Of a stretch of 64,000 nt of DNA, positions 45,943 through 56,016 are shown piece after piece (the stretch's first letter is position 1; the number at the start of each line of letters is the position of its first letter). A program made the position numbers and the translations under genes. This DNA is from Moritella viscosa (lineage in GTDB: Bacteria; Pseudomonadota; Gammaproteobacteria; Enterobacterales; Moritellaceae): assembly GCA_000953735.1 (NCBI GenBank), contig LN554852.1, positions 3,421,846 through 3,485,845 of the forward strand. Direction: 5' to 3'. The notes below the pieces were generated by a model, which saw only the letters and a list, made by a program, of their open reading frames with translations, had not been told where the DNA came from and did not search any database.

Positions 45943-45980
45943 AAAAGCCACATCACCTTCAGGTCATGCGGCTTTTTTGT
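45943..45980 (+). terminator. Intrinsic terminator of folD
   Basis: AGCCACATCACC (45946-45957) pairs with GGTCATGCGGCT (45962-45973) at 10 of 12 positions around a TTCA loop and is followed by TTTTT. The A-run on the other side allows it to serve the FKBP gene as well, which converges on it. Confidence 0.85.
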
Positions 45981-46014
45981 AAGCTAAGCTCTGCGCTTAA
46001 CCTTAATTAGCTAT

Positions 46015-46488
46015 TTATTTGAAAATTAACAGTTCTACTTCAAAAATAAGTGTTGAACCCGCTTGGATACTACCAGCGCCACGGTTGCCATACGCTAAAC
46101 GACTTGGGATGAAGAAGCGACGCTTCTCACCGACAACCATTAACTGCACACCTTCAGTCCAACCAGGAATAACCTGATTTAAACCAAATGTAATCGGCTC
46201 GCCGCGCTGTACTGAGCTATCAAACACAGTGCCGTCTAATAATGTACCGTGATAATGAACCGTCACTTTAGAACGACCGGTTGGATGTTCAGTGCCGGTA
46301 CCTTCAGTAAGTACTTTCGATTGTAGGCCTGACGCCGTTACTTCAACACCTTCTTTTTCTAAATTCGCAGCTAAGAACTCTTTTCCTAATGCTATATTTT
46401 CAGCGGCTTGTTTTTTATTCCCCCCCATGCGCTGCATAAGGAAAAAAACCAACGCACAACCGATTATCACTGAAATAATTTTAAACAT
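46015..46488 (-). CDS. FKBP-type peptidyl-prolyl cis-trans isomerase, membrane-anchored
   Basis: A 157-residue protein. The N-terminal 20 residues (MFKIISVIIGCALVFFLMQR) form a membrane anchor or uncleaved signal, placing the enzyme in the periplasm. The C-terminal FKBP domain (about residues 55-157) has the signature TVHYHGTLLDGTVFDSS, GLNQVIPGWTEGVQLMVVGE and RFFIPSRLAYGNRGAGSIQA. It speeds proline isomerisation during folding. It lies convergent to folD. Confidence 0.93.
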   Translation of the reverse strand: MFKIISVIIGCALVFFLMQRMGGNKKQAAENIALGKEFLAANLEKEGVEVTASGLQSKVLTEGTGTEHPTGRSKVTVHYHGTLLDGTVFDSSVQRGEPITFGLNQVIPGWTEGVQLMVVGEKRRFFIPSRLAYGNRGAGSIQAGSTLIFEVELLIFK

Positions 46489-46604
46489 GATTAATCCCTA
46501 TCTAGTAAACAAAACGCCGATGACGGCTTAAATTCAAAACTTAAATTAAAAACAATCAGTCATCAACATTTAAAGTTAATTCAATTTTATTTACAGCACC
46601 AACT

Positions 46605-47996
46605 TTACTTACGACGCCAAGTAGTACCGTTAGCACCATCTTCCAATACAATACCCAAGGCATTTAACTTGTCACGAGCATCATCCGCCATGCCCCAGTC
46701 TTTACTTGCACGTGCATCGTTACGTTGTTTAATAAGCGCTTCGATTTCAGCTACTTCATCATCCTCACCCGCATCACCTTGTAAGAAGACTTCAGGCTCT
46801 TGTGACAATAGACCAAGTACATTACCAAATGAAATTAACTGTGCAGCTAATTCACCTGCGCGTTTCGCATCCGTTTCTTTAATACGGTTAATTTCTTTCG
46901 CTAATTCGAATAAAACAGGGAATGCTTCAGGTGTATTGAAATCATCATCCATTGCCGCTTTGAACGTTTCAATGTATGTTTCGCAGCCCGGTGCAAAACC
47001 ATCGATGTCAGCTACAGTAACACCACGTAATGCCGTATATAAACGCTCTAAACTTGCACGAGCTTGTTTTAAATTATCTTCTGAGTAATTTAGCTGACTA
47101 CGATAATGACCAGAAAGTAAGAAATAACGTACAGACTCGCCATCGTATTTTTCTAATACATCACGGATAGTGAAAAAGTTATTTAATGATTTAGACATTT
47201 TAACTTTGTCGATCTGAACCATACCCGAATGCATCCAGGTATTCACGTATTCACCGTTATGTGCGCAGCATGATTGTGCCACTTCATTTTCGTGATGTGG
47301 GAACATCAAGTCAGAGCCGCCACCATGAATATCAAATACTTCACCCAGCAGTTTGTTATTCATTGCTGAACATTCAATATGCCAACCAGGACGGCCTTCA
47401 CCCCAAGGAGAAACCCAGCTTGGTTCACCTGGCTTCGCCATTTTCCATAACACGAAGTCCATCGGGTTACGTTTATTTGATTCCACTTCAACGCGCGCGC
47501 CCGCTTGTAGCATATCTAAGTCTTGCCCACTTAACTTACCGTAGTCAGCAAACGTCTTCACTTCAAATAATACATCGCCACTATCAGCAACATAAGCGTG
47601 GCCTTTTTCTACTAATTTTTCGATAATCTCAATAATATCTGGCATGTGGCCTGTTACCGTTGGTTCGATATCAGGGCGAATCATGTGCAGCGCATCAAAA
47701 TCGTCATGCATGGCTTGAGTAAAACGCGCTGTTAACTGATCGCAAGTTTCACCATTTTCGTTTGCACGCTTAATGATCTTGTCATCGACATCCGTAATGT
47801 TACGAATAAACTTAACCGCATAACCGCGATGGCGAAGGTAACGCACCACAGTATCAAACGCCACAAAAGTACGACCATGACCAATATGACAATAATCATA
47901 GATAGTCACACCACATACGTACATACCTATTTCACCTTCAGTAATAGGTTTAAATTGTTCTTTTTGACGAGTCAGTGTGTTGTAAATCTTCAGCAT
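46605..47996 (-). CDS. cysS: Cysteinyl-tRNA synthetase
   Basis: The chosen start is the ATG at 47994-47996 ([15 protein letters not shown]), with AAGGAT ahead; 463 residues. A longer frame starts at 48059 but extends past the family's normal N-terminus. Class I motifs: HIGH-type [13 protein letters not shown] (about residues 31-43), KMSKS in [14 protein letters not shown] (about 265-278), and the zinc-site cysteine/histidine residues in the [11 protein letters not shown] and [15 protein letters not shown] segments. It charges tRNA-Cys. It is divergent from ppiB. Confidence 0.97.
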   Translation of the reverse strand: MLKIYNTLTRQKEQFKPITEGEIGMYVCGVTIYDYCHIGHGRTFVAFDTVVRYLRHRGYAVKFIRNITDVDDKIIKRANENGETCDQLTARFTQAMHDDFDALHMIRPDIEPTVTGHMPDIIEIIEKLVEKGHAYVADSGDVLFEVKTFADYGKLSGQDLDMLQAGARVEVESNKRNPMDFVLWKMAKPGEPSWVSPWGEGRPGWHIECSAMNNKLLGEVFDIHGGGSDLMFPHHENEVAQSCCAHNGEYVNTWMHSGMVQIDKVKMSKSLNNFFTIRDVLEKYDGESVRYFLLSGHYRSQLNYSEDNLKQARASLERLYTALRGVTVADIDGFAPGCETYIETFKAAMDDDFNTPEAFPVLFELAKEINRIKETDAKRAGELAAQLISFGNVLGLLSQEPEVFLQGDAGEDDEVAEIEALIKQRNDARASKDWGMADDARDKLNALGIVLEDGANGTTWRRK

Positions 47997-48245
47997 CGAA
48001 TAGTGATCCTTGCGCAAACAGTAAAAATGCAAATAATTGATTGATTTTACCATTAGCATTAATGATTACTAGCTTTGCAACAGCATAAAAGGCCAAAATT
48101 TAACTGAACAACCAAAAAAGTGTATAAATCAGTCAAATGAAAGCACAAAAATAAGCCCTTCCCACCCCTTCTTTCCCTAAAAGCTTTGCCATTGTCGACC
48201 TTTAGGATAGAATTTACCTCGTTAATTAACCAAAGGATCATTAAG

Positions 48246-48743
48246 ATGATAACTCTACATACAGATTTCGGTGATATCAAAATTGCACTTAACTTTGAAA
48301 GTGCACCAAAAACAGCAGCTAACTTCCTAGAATACGCAAAAAGCGGTTTCTACGAAGGTACTATCTTTCACCGTGTAATCGATGGCTTCATGGTTCAAGG
48401 CGGCGGCATGCTTCCTGGTATGGAAGAGAAAAGCTCAAATGCACCGATCGAAAATGAAGCAGACAATGGTCTGTCTAATAAACGTGGTGCATTAGCAATG
48501 GCACGTACTATGGACCCGCATTCAGCAAGTTCACAATTCTTCATCAACGTGAAAGACAACAACTTCCTAGATTTCACAAGTAAGACGTCTCAAGGTTGGG
48601 GTTACTGCGTATTTGCTGAGGTTGTTGAAGGTATGGACGTGATTGAAAAAATCAAAAAAGTAGCGACAGGCAACAAACTTGGCCACGGCGATGTACCACT
48701 AGAAGATATTATCATTACTAAAGTAACTGTAGAAGAAGCTTAA
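48246..48743 (+). CDS. ppiB: Peptidyl-prolyl cis-trans isomerase B (cyclophilin)
   Basis: The start chosen is the ATG at 48246 ([10 protein letters not shown]) with AAGGA ahead; 165 residues, cytoplasmic, no signal peptide. The cyclophilin signature is [15 protein letters not shown], with later [20 protein letters not shown] (catalytic-pocket residues) and the [18 protein letters not shown] segment. It catalyses proline isomerisation. lpxH follows after a hairpin. Confidence 0.96.
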   Translation: MITLHTDFGDIKIALNFESAPKTAANFLEYAKSGFYEGTIFHRVIDGFMVQGGGMLPGMEEKSSNAPIENEADNGLSNKRGALAMARTMDPHSASSQFFINVKDNNFLDFTSKTSQGWGYCVFAEVVEGMDVIEKIKKVATGNKLGHGDVPLEDIIITKVTVEEA

Positions 48744-48762
48744 TCGCTCACTCAGTTCCTTA

Positions 48763-48796
48763 AAATAAATACACTGCTTAGGTAGTGTATTTATTT
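48763..48796 (+). terminator. Hairpin between ppiB and lpxH
   Basis: A perfect 13-bp AT-rich stem pairs 48763-48775 with 48784-48796 around an 8-nt loop. It is followed by ATTCCC and not a long U-tract, so it is a partial terminator or a 3'-end stabiliser for ppiB mRNA. Confidence 0.55.
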
Positions 48797-48822
48797 ATTC
48801 CCGACAAGGATGGAACCACCAT

Positions 48823-49560
48823 ATGACTACTTTGTTTATTTCAGATCTGCACCTTGATGAGCGCCGTCCGCAAGTTACCGAGTTATTTTTACACTTTCTT
48901 GTTACCGAAGCGCGCGAAGCTGACGCTCTCTACATTTTAGGCGACCTATTTGAATTCTGGTCTGGTGATGACATTAGTAACCCACTTAACGACAGCGTTC
49001 AAGATGGACTTAAAGCGTTAACTGACAGTGGCGTAAAATGTTTCTTAGTTAAAGGGAATCGAGACTTCTTGGTCAGTAAACGCTTTGCTAAACGTACAGG
49101 CGTAACAATTCTCGGCGATTATACAGCGATAAGTCTTGACGGCCAAAAGGTGCTCATTGCACATGGCGATACATTCTGTACGTTAGATGAAAAATACCAA
49201 GCATTTCGTGCCGCCGTAAATATCCCATGGCGCCAAAAACTATTTTCCTGCTTACCTATCTTTGTACGTGAAGCGATTGCCGATAAAATACGCGGCCATA
49301 GCCAAGAAGGTAATCAGCAAAAAAGCATGACAATTATGGATGTAACAGAATCTGAAGTTGTCGATAAAATGCAAGAATATAACTGTGACATTTTAATTCA
49401 CGGTCATACTCACAAACCGAATATCCATGATGTTCAATTGACAGCAGACAAACTCGGAAAACGGATCGTATTGGGAGACTGGTTTGATCAAGGCAGCGTA
49501 CTTATTTGGCGTGATGGCCAATATGACCTCCAACAACGTGCATTTTTAAAAGACGCGTAA
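48823..49560 (+). CDS. lpxH: UDP-2,3-diacylglucosamine diphosphatase LpxH
   Basis: A 245-residue metallophosphatase that forms lipid X in lipid A synthesis, acting at the inner face of the cytoplasmic membrane. Metal-binding motifs are all visible: SDLHLDERRP, GDLFEFWSGDD, KGNRDFLVSKRFA, IAHGDTFC and LIHGHTHKPN. The start has AAGGATGG upstream. It converges on purF at a strong terminator. ppiB-lpxH order is common in related bacteria. Confidence 0.96.
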   Translation: MTTLFISDLHLDERRPQVTELFLHFLVTEAREADALYILGDLFEFWSGDDISNPLNDSVQDGLKALTDSGVKCFLVKGNRDFLVSKRFAKRTGVTILGDYTAISLDGQKVLIAHGDTFCTLDEKYQAFRAAVNIPWRQKLFSCLPIFVREAIADKIRGHSQEGNQQKSMTIMDVTESEVVDKMQEYNCDILIHGHTHKPNIHDVQLTADKLGKRIVLGDWFDQGSVLIWRDGQYDLQQRAFLKDA

Positions 49561-49593
49561 AAAAGATAACATCGGTTTTGTGAATTAAAGATC

Positions 49594-49620
49594 AAAAAAA
49601 GGAGCGTTACGCTCCTTTTT
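49594..49620. terminator. Bidirectional terminator between lpxH and purF
   Basis: GGAGCG (49601-49606) and CGCTCC (49610-49615) form a stem with a 3-nt loop, flanked by A7 on the left and T5 on the right, so each strand ends in a U-run. Confidence 0.85.
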
Positions 49621-49656
49621 AAATCACTGAACTAAGTTGTTTAACTCACACTAAGC

Positions 49657-51171
49657 TTATCCGCCTTCGTTATGAATTTCTAGATTAGCAATTTCTTCTT
49701 TTTCTTTGACTGTTTTAGCACCATCGCTACGAACATCGTTAAGACGCTGTAAATAATCAGCATCAATATCACCCGTTACGTATTCACCGCTAAACACTGA
49801 GGTTTCGAACTTTTTAATCTCAGGGTTACATTTTGAAACTGCAGCGATTAAATCATCTAAATCTTGGAAAATAAGTGCATCTGCACCGATCATCGTTGCG
49901 ATCTCATCGACGTTTCGACCATGGGCGATTAGCTCTTCAGTGCTAGGCATATCAATACCGTATACGTTTGGATAACGTACTTCAGGGGCTGCGGAAGCTA
50001 AGTAAACTTTATTTGCGCCTGCTTCACGTGCCATTTCAATGATCTGTTCTGATGTTGTACCACGAACAATAGAGTCATCGACTAACAGTACATTTTTACC
50101 TATAAACTCAGATGAAATTGCATTCAATTTACGACGTACAGACTTACGACGCAAAGTTTGTCCTGGCATGATAAACGTACGGCCAATATAACGGTTTTTA
50201 ACAAAACCTTGGCGATACGGTAAATCGAGTACTTTTGCAATTTCTAACGCACTATCACATGACGTTTCAGGAATTGGGATAACAACATCAATGTCTATAT
50301 CAGCCCATTCACGCTTAATTTTATGACCGAGCTTCTCACCCATTGCAAGGCGTGATTCGTAAACCGATACCTTATCAATGGTTGAGTCTGGACGTGCAAA
50401 ATAAACAAATTCGAAGATACATGGGTTATGCTTTGCATTTTCAGCACAGTGCGCGCTAAATAGCTCACCTTCATCAGTAATATAAACAGCTTCACCTGGT
50501 TCAATATCACGTACAAAGTTAAAACCAACTGCATCGAGTGCAACAGATTCAGAAGCAACCATATATTCTTTTCGAGCACCTTCAGTTCGCATACCCAATA
50601 CTAATGGGCGAATACCGTTAGGATCACGGAAAGCAACAAGGCCATGATTAATAATCAGTGATACCACAGCGTAAGCACCGCGTGCTTGCTTATGTACAGC
50701 GGTAACAGCAGTGAAAATATCTTCTGAGCTCAAATGTAAACTTGGGCATTTATCTAATTCATGAGCCATAACATTAAGCAATACTTCAGAATCAGAAGTT
50801 GTATTAATGTGACGACGGGCTTTATGAAATTGATCTTCTTTTAATTGAGCGGCGTTGGTTAGATTTCCGTTATGAGCAAGGGAAATACCGAACGGGGAGT
50901 TAACATAGAAAGGTTGAGCCTCAGCGGCACTCGAGCTTCCTGCTGTTGGGTATCGAACATGTCCAATACCAATATTACCTTTCAAGCGTTGCATATGTTT
51001 AGCTTCGAATACATCGCTCACTAAACCATTCGCTTTGCGCTGCCTAAAGTTTCCATCACTTAAGGTTACAATCCCAGCAGCATCCTGTCCACGATGCTGT
51101 AATACTGTTAATGCGTCATAGATAGACTGATTAACAGGGGTTGTAGAAACAATGCCAACAATTCCACACAT
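49657..51171 (-). CDS. purF: Amidophosphoribosyltransferase PurF
   Basis: A 504-residue enzyme that makes 5-phosphoribosylamine from PRPP and glutamine, the first step of purine synthesis. The N-terminus MCGIVGIVS puts the nucleophile Cys at residue 2, exposed on removal of Met; there is no propeptide. The class II amidotransferase domain includes [13 protein letters not shown] and [12 protein letters not shown]. The PRTase domain has the PRPP loop [17 protein letters not shown]. It is downstream of cvpA by 58 bp. Confidence 0.97.
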   Translation of the reverse strand: MCGIVGIVSTTPVNQSIYDALTVLQHRGQDAAGIVTLSDGNFRQRKANGLVSDVFEAKHMQRLKGNIGIGHVRYPTAGSSSAAEAQPFYVNSPFGISLAHNGNLTNAAQLKEDQFHKARRHINTTSDSEVLLNVMAHELDKCPSLHLSSEDIFTAVTAVHKQARGAYAVVSLIINHGLVAFRDPNGIRPLVLGMRTEGARKEYMVASESVALDAVGFNFVRDIEPGEAVYITDEGELFSAHCAENAKHNPCIFEFVYFARPDSTIDKVSVYESRLAMGEKLGHKIKREWADIDIDVVIPIPETSCDSALEIAKVLDLPYRQGFVKNRYIGRTFIMPGQTLRRKSVRRKLNAISSEFIGKNVLLVDDSIVRGTTSEQIIEMAREAGANKVYLASAAPEVRYPNVYGIDMPSTEELIAHGRNVDEIATMIGADALIFQDLDDLIAAVSKCNPEIKKFETSVFSGEYVTGDIDADYLQRLNDVRSDGAKTVKEKEEIANLEIHNEGG

Positions 51172-51229
51172 AACCTAAATCCTCGTTTACTGTGCTTTCG
51201 ATAAAATGCTATTTATAACGTTTCGCTTG

Positions 51230-51739
51230 TCATAAACCCTGCATATTGTCCCATGCAGAAGCTTGATGTTCAAAAAACCATTTAATGAGTGGTTTTAACT
51301 CAGCTATTAGTGGCGAACCCTGCCACCAAGCCGTTTCCGGGAAACTGGTGAATAGCTGTAAAAATAACAGCAACACGCACACCACTAATATTCCTCGGGC
51401 AATACCAAAGCATACACCGAGCAACCTATCCGTACCTGATAAACCAGTTTTATCCACTAGCTGGCCAAGTATGTAATTTAGCAAAGCCCCTAATATAAGG
51501 GTCGAAATAAATAATAGCGCTATCGCAACGCCATTTTTAACTAATTGTTCGCTGAATGCAGAACTAAATGCATCGAAATTTTCTAAGTAGGCAGCAATAT
51601 CTTGATAATAATAACGAGATATAAAGAAGGCACAAAACCAAGTGCAAAGAGAGAACGCTTCCTTGACAAAACCACGCACTAAACTTATCACTGAAGATAA
51701 ACCAACAATACCTAAAATAAGATAATCAATCCATGCCAT
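51230..51739 (-). CDS. cvpA: CvpA family inner-membrane protein
   Basis: The chosen start is the ATG at 51737-51739 (MAWIDYLILGIVG), with GAGTGG ahead; a GTG four codons upstream (51751) is also in frame. About 169 residues with four membrane helices (near 4-22, 28-46, 65-85, 100-122). SLVRGFVKEAFSLCTWFCAF and GTDRLLGVCFGIARGILVVC are family hallmarks. CvpA was named for colicin V production; its real role is unclear, and it is tied to purF by position. The gene stands after a terminator, so it begins the cvpA-purF unit. Confidence 0.92.
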   Translation of the reverse strand: MAWIDYLILGIVGLSSVISLVRGFVKEAFSLCTWFCAFFISRYYYQDIAAYLENFDAFSSAFSEQLVKNGVAIALLFISTLILGALLNYILGQLVDKTGLSGTDRLLGVCFGIARGILVVCVLLLFLQLFTSFPETAWWQGSPLIAELKPLIKWFFEHQASAWDNMQGL

Positions 51740-51810
51740 ATTTTGTTCCACTCATTTGAAATTCGCGCCATTGTAACAAGTTAAATACGAGATTGATAAT
51801 AGTTATAAAC

Positions 51811-51840
51811 AAAAAAAACCGACATAAATGTCGGCTTTTT
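51811..51840 (-). terminator. Intrinsic terminator of dedD
   Basis: CCGACAT (51819-51825) pairs with ATGTCGG (51828-51834); on the minus strand the stem is followed by a U8 run (complement of 51811-51818). It divides accD-folC-dedD from cvpA-purF, and a T-run on the plus side may make it bidirectional. Confidence 0.85.
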
Positions 51841-51842
51841 AA

Positions 51843-52427
51843 TTACTTGTCTCGAGGGTCAAATTTCTCAATTACACCTTTCAAACCAGTGATTTTCTGT
51901 AATTTTGGCAATAAACGTTTTAACTCATTTTTATTTACGTTAGGCCCTACATATAATCGATTTAACTGGCCAGCCTGTTTATGACGCGGTAATCGATAGG
52001 CATCAAAGCCTGCTTTTCTAATTTTTTCAACCAAATCATCAACAGCGACTGAATTCTTGAAGGTACCTAAACGAATATTCCAACTATGACCAACTGGCGG
52101 TATGACTTTTACAATTTCGACAGCTTTAACTAATGGGACAAGTTTGGGGGCTTTAGTGATAGGTTTAGGTGCTGCCGATTCCACCTTTTTAGCCTCCGTT
52201 AAATTAACTTTGGGTGCGGGTTCAATGAGTAATTCGGCGACTTCATTATCAAATGACTCAAAGTTAACGGGCTCAGCAAGTTCAACTAACGCAGGACGCA
52301 AAGGAATACTAGCTGCATTCTCACGATACGTGACCTTCTGACCATCTAGCAAGTCAGGTAAAAAGATAATGCCAATCGCCACTAGAATAATAGTGCCGAC
52401 TAAACGGTGTTGAAATGTCGATGCCAC
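51843..52427 (-). CDS. dedD: SPOR domain cell-division protein DedD
   Basis: A 194-residue protein. The N-terminal membrane helix HRLVGTIILVAIGIIFLPDLL (about residues 6-26) precedes a proline/lysine-rich linker (about 60-110). The C-terminal SPOR domain (about 113-192; WNIRLGTFKNSVAVDDLVEK, LNRLYVGPNVNKNELKRLLP) binds denuded septal peptidoglycan. The start is GTG. It lies 6 bp after folC and is the last gene before a terminator. Confidence 0.9.
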   Translation of the reverse strand: MASTFQHRLVGTIILVAIGIIFLPDLLDGQKVTYRENAASIPLRPALVELAEPVNFESFDNEVAELLIEPAPKVNLTEAKKVESAAPKPITKAPKLVPLVKAVEIVKVIPPVGHSWNIRLGTFKNSVAVDDLVEKIRKAGFDAYRLPRHKQAGQLNRLYVGPNVNKNELKRLLPKLQKITGLKGVIEKFDPRDK

Positions 52428-52433
52428 GTCTAT

Positions 52434-53759
52434 TTAACCACTTATATGTTGGATAATTTCTGCTACGGTGAAAAATGAGCCGAAACCAATAATAATGTCA
52501 TTACAATCAGCGCTTTGATTTGCAGATTGCCAAGCTTGCGCTATTGTATCATGACTCATAGGCTGCTGGCTAAGGCTATCACGGCTTTTCCCATTCAGCT
52601 CCATCGCGTCAACTAATCCCTGCTCGATTTGCTGACAAGACGCTGCACGCTCCCCCTGGAGTGCAGCCAAGTGCCAACAATCAATAACGTCAGTTAAAGC
52701 CGCCAAACTTGCTGCAATATCTTTATCTTTAAGCATGCCAACAACAGCAATAATCTTAACCGGTGAATGAATCTGCTGCTTTAAACATGTGAGTTGTGTT
52801 GCGAGGTAACCCGCGGACTCAGGATTATGTGCAACATCCAAGAATTGTTGTGGCGAGGTACCTAATCGTTGCATACGACCAGGTAACCTTGCATTTGCAA
52901 CACCACTGCGAATGGCAGATTCAGGTACAGCTAATCCTAACGCTTGAATTGCGGCAATTGCCGTAGCGCCATTTTGCAAAGGTAACTGGGGAATAATCAG
53001 GTCAGAAAAAATAGATCCAATATTAGTCTGTTGTTCTGTTGAACTCACTTGCCAGTCCCAACTTTCAGCATGCTGCGTGTAATAATAATCACGATTAACA
53101 GCAATCAGTTCCGCACCGACTTCATCAGCATACTCAGCAATGGTAGATGGCGGATTAATCACACCACAAATGGCTTTTTTATTGGCGCGGAAAATACCCG
53201 ATTTTTCACGTGCGATAACGGCTTTATCTGTACCAAGCCAATCAGCGTGATCAATATCAATCGTAGTGACAACAGCAACATCAGCAGAAACAATATTTGA
53301 AGCATCTAAACGACCACCCAATCCAACTTCAAGGATCACAACATCTAATGTTGCATCTTGAAATAATTTCAATGCGGATAATGTCGTAAATTCAAAATAA
53401 GTTAATGTGGTATCACCGCGCCCAGCTTCAATAAAGGCAAATGAATCAGCATGCGCTTGTGCGCTGAGCATCTCACCGTTAACACGTACACGCTCTCGAT
53501 AATCTTGTATATGAGGGGAACTGGTGACACCAACATTGTAACCAGCATCTAGGAGAATTCGTTCTAAAAATGCGCAGGTAGAGCCCTTACCATTTGTGCC
53601 TGCAACGGTAATGACTTTCGCATCAAATGTCGTTAATGCTAAATCAGCAGCAACGCGTCCTATACGACCTAATCCCATTTCAATATTAACAGGATGAATA
53701 CTTTCTAAATAGCAAAGCCAGTCTGCGAGAGACTGGCTTTTATTAATACTGTTCAACAT
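52434..53759 (-). CDS. folC: Bifunctional folylpolyglutamate/dihydrofolate synthase FolC
   Basis: A 441-residue Mur-ligase-like enzyme that adds glutamate to folates. The ATP-binding P-loop is VAGTNGKGSTCAFLERIL (about residues 51-68), followed by GVTSSPHIQDYRERVRVNGE. Central motifs EVGLGGRLDASNIV and TTIDIDHADWLG are intact, and the C-terminal GRMQRLGTSPQQFLDVAHNP with the ligand-binding aspartate is present. It starts 9 bp after the accD stop and is followed by dedD, as in E. coli. Confidence 0.96.
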   Translation of the reverse strand: MLNSINKSQSLADWLCYLESIHPVNIEMGLGRIGRVAADLALTTFDAKVITVAGTNGKGSTCAFLERILLDAGYNVGVTSSPHIQDYRERVRVNGEMLSAQAHADSFAFIEAGRGDTTLTYFEFTTLSALKLFQDATLDVVILEVGLGGRLDASNIVSADVAVVTTIDIDHADWLGTDKAVIAREKSGIFRANKKAICGVINPPSTIAEYADEVGAELIAVNRDYYYTQHAESWDWQVSSTEQQTNIGSIFSDLIIPQLPLQNGATAIAAIQALGLAVPESAIRSGVANARLPGRMQRLGTSPQQFLDVAHNPESAGYLATQLTCLKQQIHSPVKIIAVVGMLKDKDIAASLAALTDVIDCWHLAALQGERAASCQQIEQGLVDAMELNGKSRDSLSQQPMSHDTIAQAWQSANQSADCNDIIIGFGSFFTVAEIIQHISG

Positions 53760-53768
53760 CGGTAATAG

Positions 53769-54725
53769 TTACTCGTTAATGTTTTGAGCGTCACTTGGAG
53801 TCTTAATTTCATCCGCTGCAGGTACAACTATGGGAGTTGTTTCTGTACTTGCTGATGCAGTCGCGATGTTATCAGACGTTTCCAAGTTCATCATCTTCGC
53901 TAATAAGCCTGCAAGTTTATCACGCATTTGGCGACGATCAACAATCATATCGATCGCACCTTTCTCCAACAAAAATTCACTACGTTGGAAACCTTCAGGT
54001 AGCTTCTCACGTACCGTTTGCTCAATAACACGTGGTCCAGCAAAACCAATCAGTGCTTTTGGTTCAGCAATATTAATATCACCTAACATAGCTAGACTTG
54101 CAGATACACCACCCATTGTTGGGTCTGTCAGTACAGAAATGTAAGGTAAACCTTTTGCTGATAATTTCGCTAATGCCGCACTCGTCTTCGCCATTTGCAT
54201 TAATGAGAATAATGCTTCCTGCATACGCGCACCGCCGCTTGCAGAAAAACAAATCAACGCACGGTTCTCAGCCATACATTCATTAATTGCAGCAACAAAA
54301 CGAGCACCAACAACGGTTGCCATTGAACCACCCATAAATGAGAATTCAAATGCACAAACGGCAACAGGAATACCTTTAATCGTCCCTTTCTCTACGACTA
54401 ACGCATCTTTTTCGCCTGTTGTTTTTTGCGCGCTAGATAAACGCTCTTTATATTTTTTGGTATCACGGAATTTTAATTTATCACTTGGTTCAAATTCAGC
54501 ACCGATTTCAATGCGGCCATCTTTATCAAGTAATTTATTGAGACGCTCACGTGCATTCACACGCATGTGGTGATCACATTTAGGACAAACGCCTAAATTA
54601 CGCTCAAGTTCTGCATGATATAAAACCTGGTCACAAGAGGTACATTTAGTCCACACTCCTTCAGGAATATTACGACGCGCTGTTGCGCTCTTGCTTTTTG
54701 GTAGTATTTTTTCAATCCAGCTCAT
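53769..54725 (-). CDS. accD: Acetyl-CoA carboxylase carboxyltransferase subunit beta
   Basis: A 318-residue subunit that works with AccA to transfer CO2 to acetyl-CoA, the first step of fatty acid synthesis. The N-terminal Cys4 zinc ribbon ([20 protein letters not shown], then [10 protein letters not shown]) is visible. The crotonase-like core has [40 protein letters not shown] and [18 protein letters not shown] low-complexity C-terminal tail of about 30 residues follows MMNLET. It is the first gene of accD-folC-dedD. Confidence 0.97.
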   Translation of the reverse strand: MSWIEKILPKSKSATARRNIPEGVWTKCTSCDQVLYHAELERNLGVCPKCDHHMRVNARERLNKLLDKDGRIEIGAEFEPSDKLKFRDTKKYKERLSSAQKTTGEKDALVVEKGTIKGIPVAVCAFEFSFMGGSMATVVGARFVAAINECMAENRALICFSASGGARMQEALFSLMQMAKTSAALAKLSAKGLPYISVLTDPTMGGVSASLAMLGDINIAEPKALIGFAGPRVIEQTVREKLPEGFQRSEFLLEKGAIDMIVDRRQMRDKLAGLLAKMMNLETSDNIATASASTETTPIVVPAADEIKTPSDAQNINE

Positions 54726-55072
54726 GAACCCTACTTATAATTTGTTCTAATTAATTGAAGTATAAGATGTTAAATGCGTTGTTAATACGATAGTGAAACA
54801 AAAATCCAAAACCAATTAACAAAAATTAATGCGTTAAGTCGATATCTGTCGAACTTAACAATACTCCACATTTATCGTGTAACACAATTAAATCACAGAT
54901 TATCCAATAAGTTTATCTAAAACTGGTCATACCCTTGTGACTCACCATCAGAAATCAATAAAAAATGATAAAGCGACATAAATAATAACAGCTTACAATC
55001 GCTTCATCACTCTCTTATCAATGATAAGTCACTTTTCGCAAATCAGTATTTTATTGTTATTAAATCAAACAA
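54726..55072. other. accD to truA spacer
   Basis: 347 bp, AT-rich, with no gene or clear hairpin that I can see. The accD promoter must lie here; I cannot choose a single pair of -35 and -10 boxes with confidence. Confidence 0.4.
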
Positions 55073-55864
55073 TTAAAAGTTTTCAGGTAAAAACAATGGT
55101 CCTACAGCAGGTCTTGGTATATTAAATTCGCTTGGATAGTCTACTTCAATCATGTAAAGACCTTCTGCTTTGCTTGTTGCCGCTGCGACAGAACGATCTC
55201 TACCGGCCAATAATTCACCAATCCACGAAATGGGTTTATTACCTTTACCCACTTCCATTAATGAACCAGCTAGGTTTCTTACCATATGGTGTAAGAATGC
55301 ATTCGCTTTCACATCAATAATAATATACGCATTTTGACGGGTTACTTTGATATGATGCATCGTTTTAACAGGGCTTTTGGCTTGGCAATGCTTGGCACGG
55401 AAAGAAGTAAAATCATGCTCCCCCACTAACTGCTGTGCTGCTTCATGCATTAATTCAGCATCAATATCACCATGGTAATAGCTCACACCCGAACCTAAAA
55501 TTGCAGGACGCAGATTGTTATTATAAATAATATAGCGATAACGTCTTGCCGTTGCACTAAAACGGGCATGAAATTCTTCATCGACTTCTTGCGCCCAACG
55601 AACTGCTATGTCATCAGGTAAATTAGCATTTACACCGAGTGTCCATGCTACATTTTTACGTATAGAATCAGTATCAAAATGCACAACTTGTCCAGTTCCA
55701 TGAACACCAGAATCGGTACGCCCAGCACAGTGCACTCTCACAGGGTGGTTCGCAACACGTGACAATGCATCTTCTAATTTTTCTTGTACACTGATCACTT
55801 CATTTTGTCGTTGCCAACCGTAATATTTACTACCGTCATATTCTATACCGAGTGCAATTCGCAT
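55073..55864 (-). CDS. truA: tRNA pseudouridine(38-40) synthase TruA
   Basis: A 263-residue enzyme. The start [20 protein letters not shown] and the catalytic aspartate in [20 protein letters not shown] are typical of TruA, as are [20 protein letters not shown] and the C-terminal [20 protein letters not shown]. It modifies uridines 38-40 in the anticodon arm of many tRNAs. It lies after fimV and a terminator in the conserved fimV-truA-accD order. Confidence 0.96.
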   Translation of the reverse strand: MRIALGIEYDGSKYYGWQRQNEVISVQEKLEDALSRVANHPVRVHCAGRTDSGVHGTGQVVHFDTDSIRKNVAWTLGVNANLPDDIAVRWAQEVDEEFHARFSATARRYRYIIYNNNLRPAILGSGVSYYHGDIDAELMHEAAQQLVGEHDFTSFRAKHCQAKSPVKTMHHIKVTRQNAYIIIDVKANAFLHHMVRNLAGSLMEVGKGNKPISWIGELLAGRDRSVAAATSKAEGLYMIEVDYPSEFNIPRPAVGPLFLPENF

Positions 55865-55903
55865 TTTTATTCCAACTTTATACTTTCATTAATTTTTTAA
55901 AAC

Positions 55904-55932
55904 AAAAAGCGGTGACTCTCGCCACCGCTTTA
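55904..55932 (-). terminator. Intrinsic terminator of fimV/hubP
   Basis: AGCGGTG (55908-55914) pairs with CACCGCT (55923-55929) around an 8-nt loop; on the minus strand it is followed by UUUUGUUUU. It lies between fimV and truA. Confidence 0.8.
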
Positions 55933-56016
55933 CTTTATATAATAATTATATCACCCAATTATACCGCTTCAAGTTACAACTTGAAAGCAACTAGCACTTC
56001 TAACCTAATCAGCAGA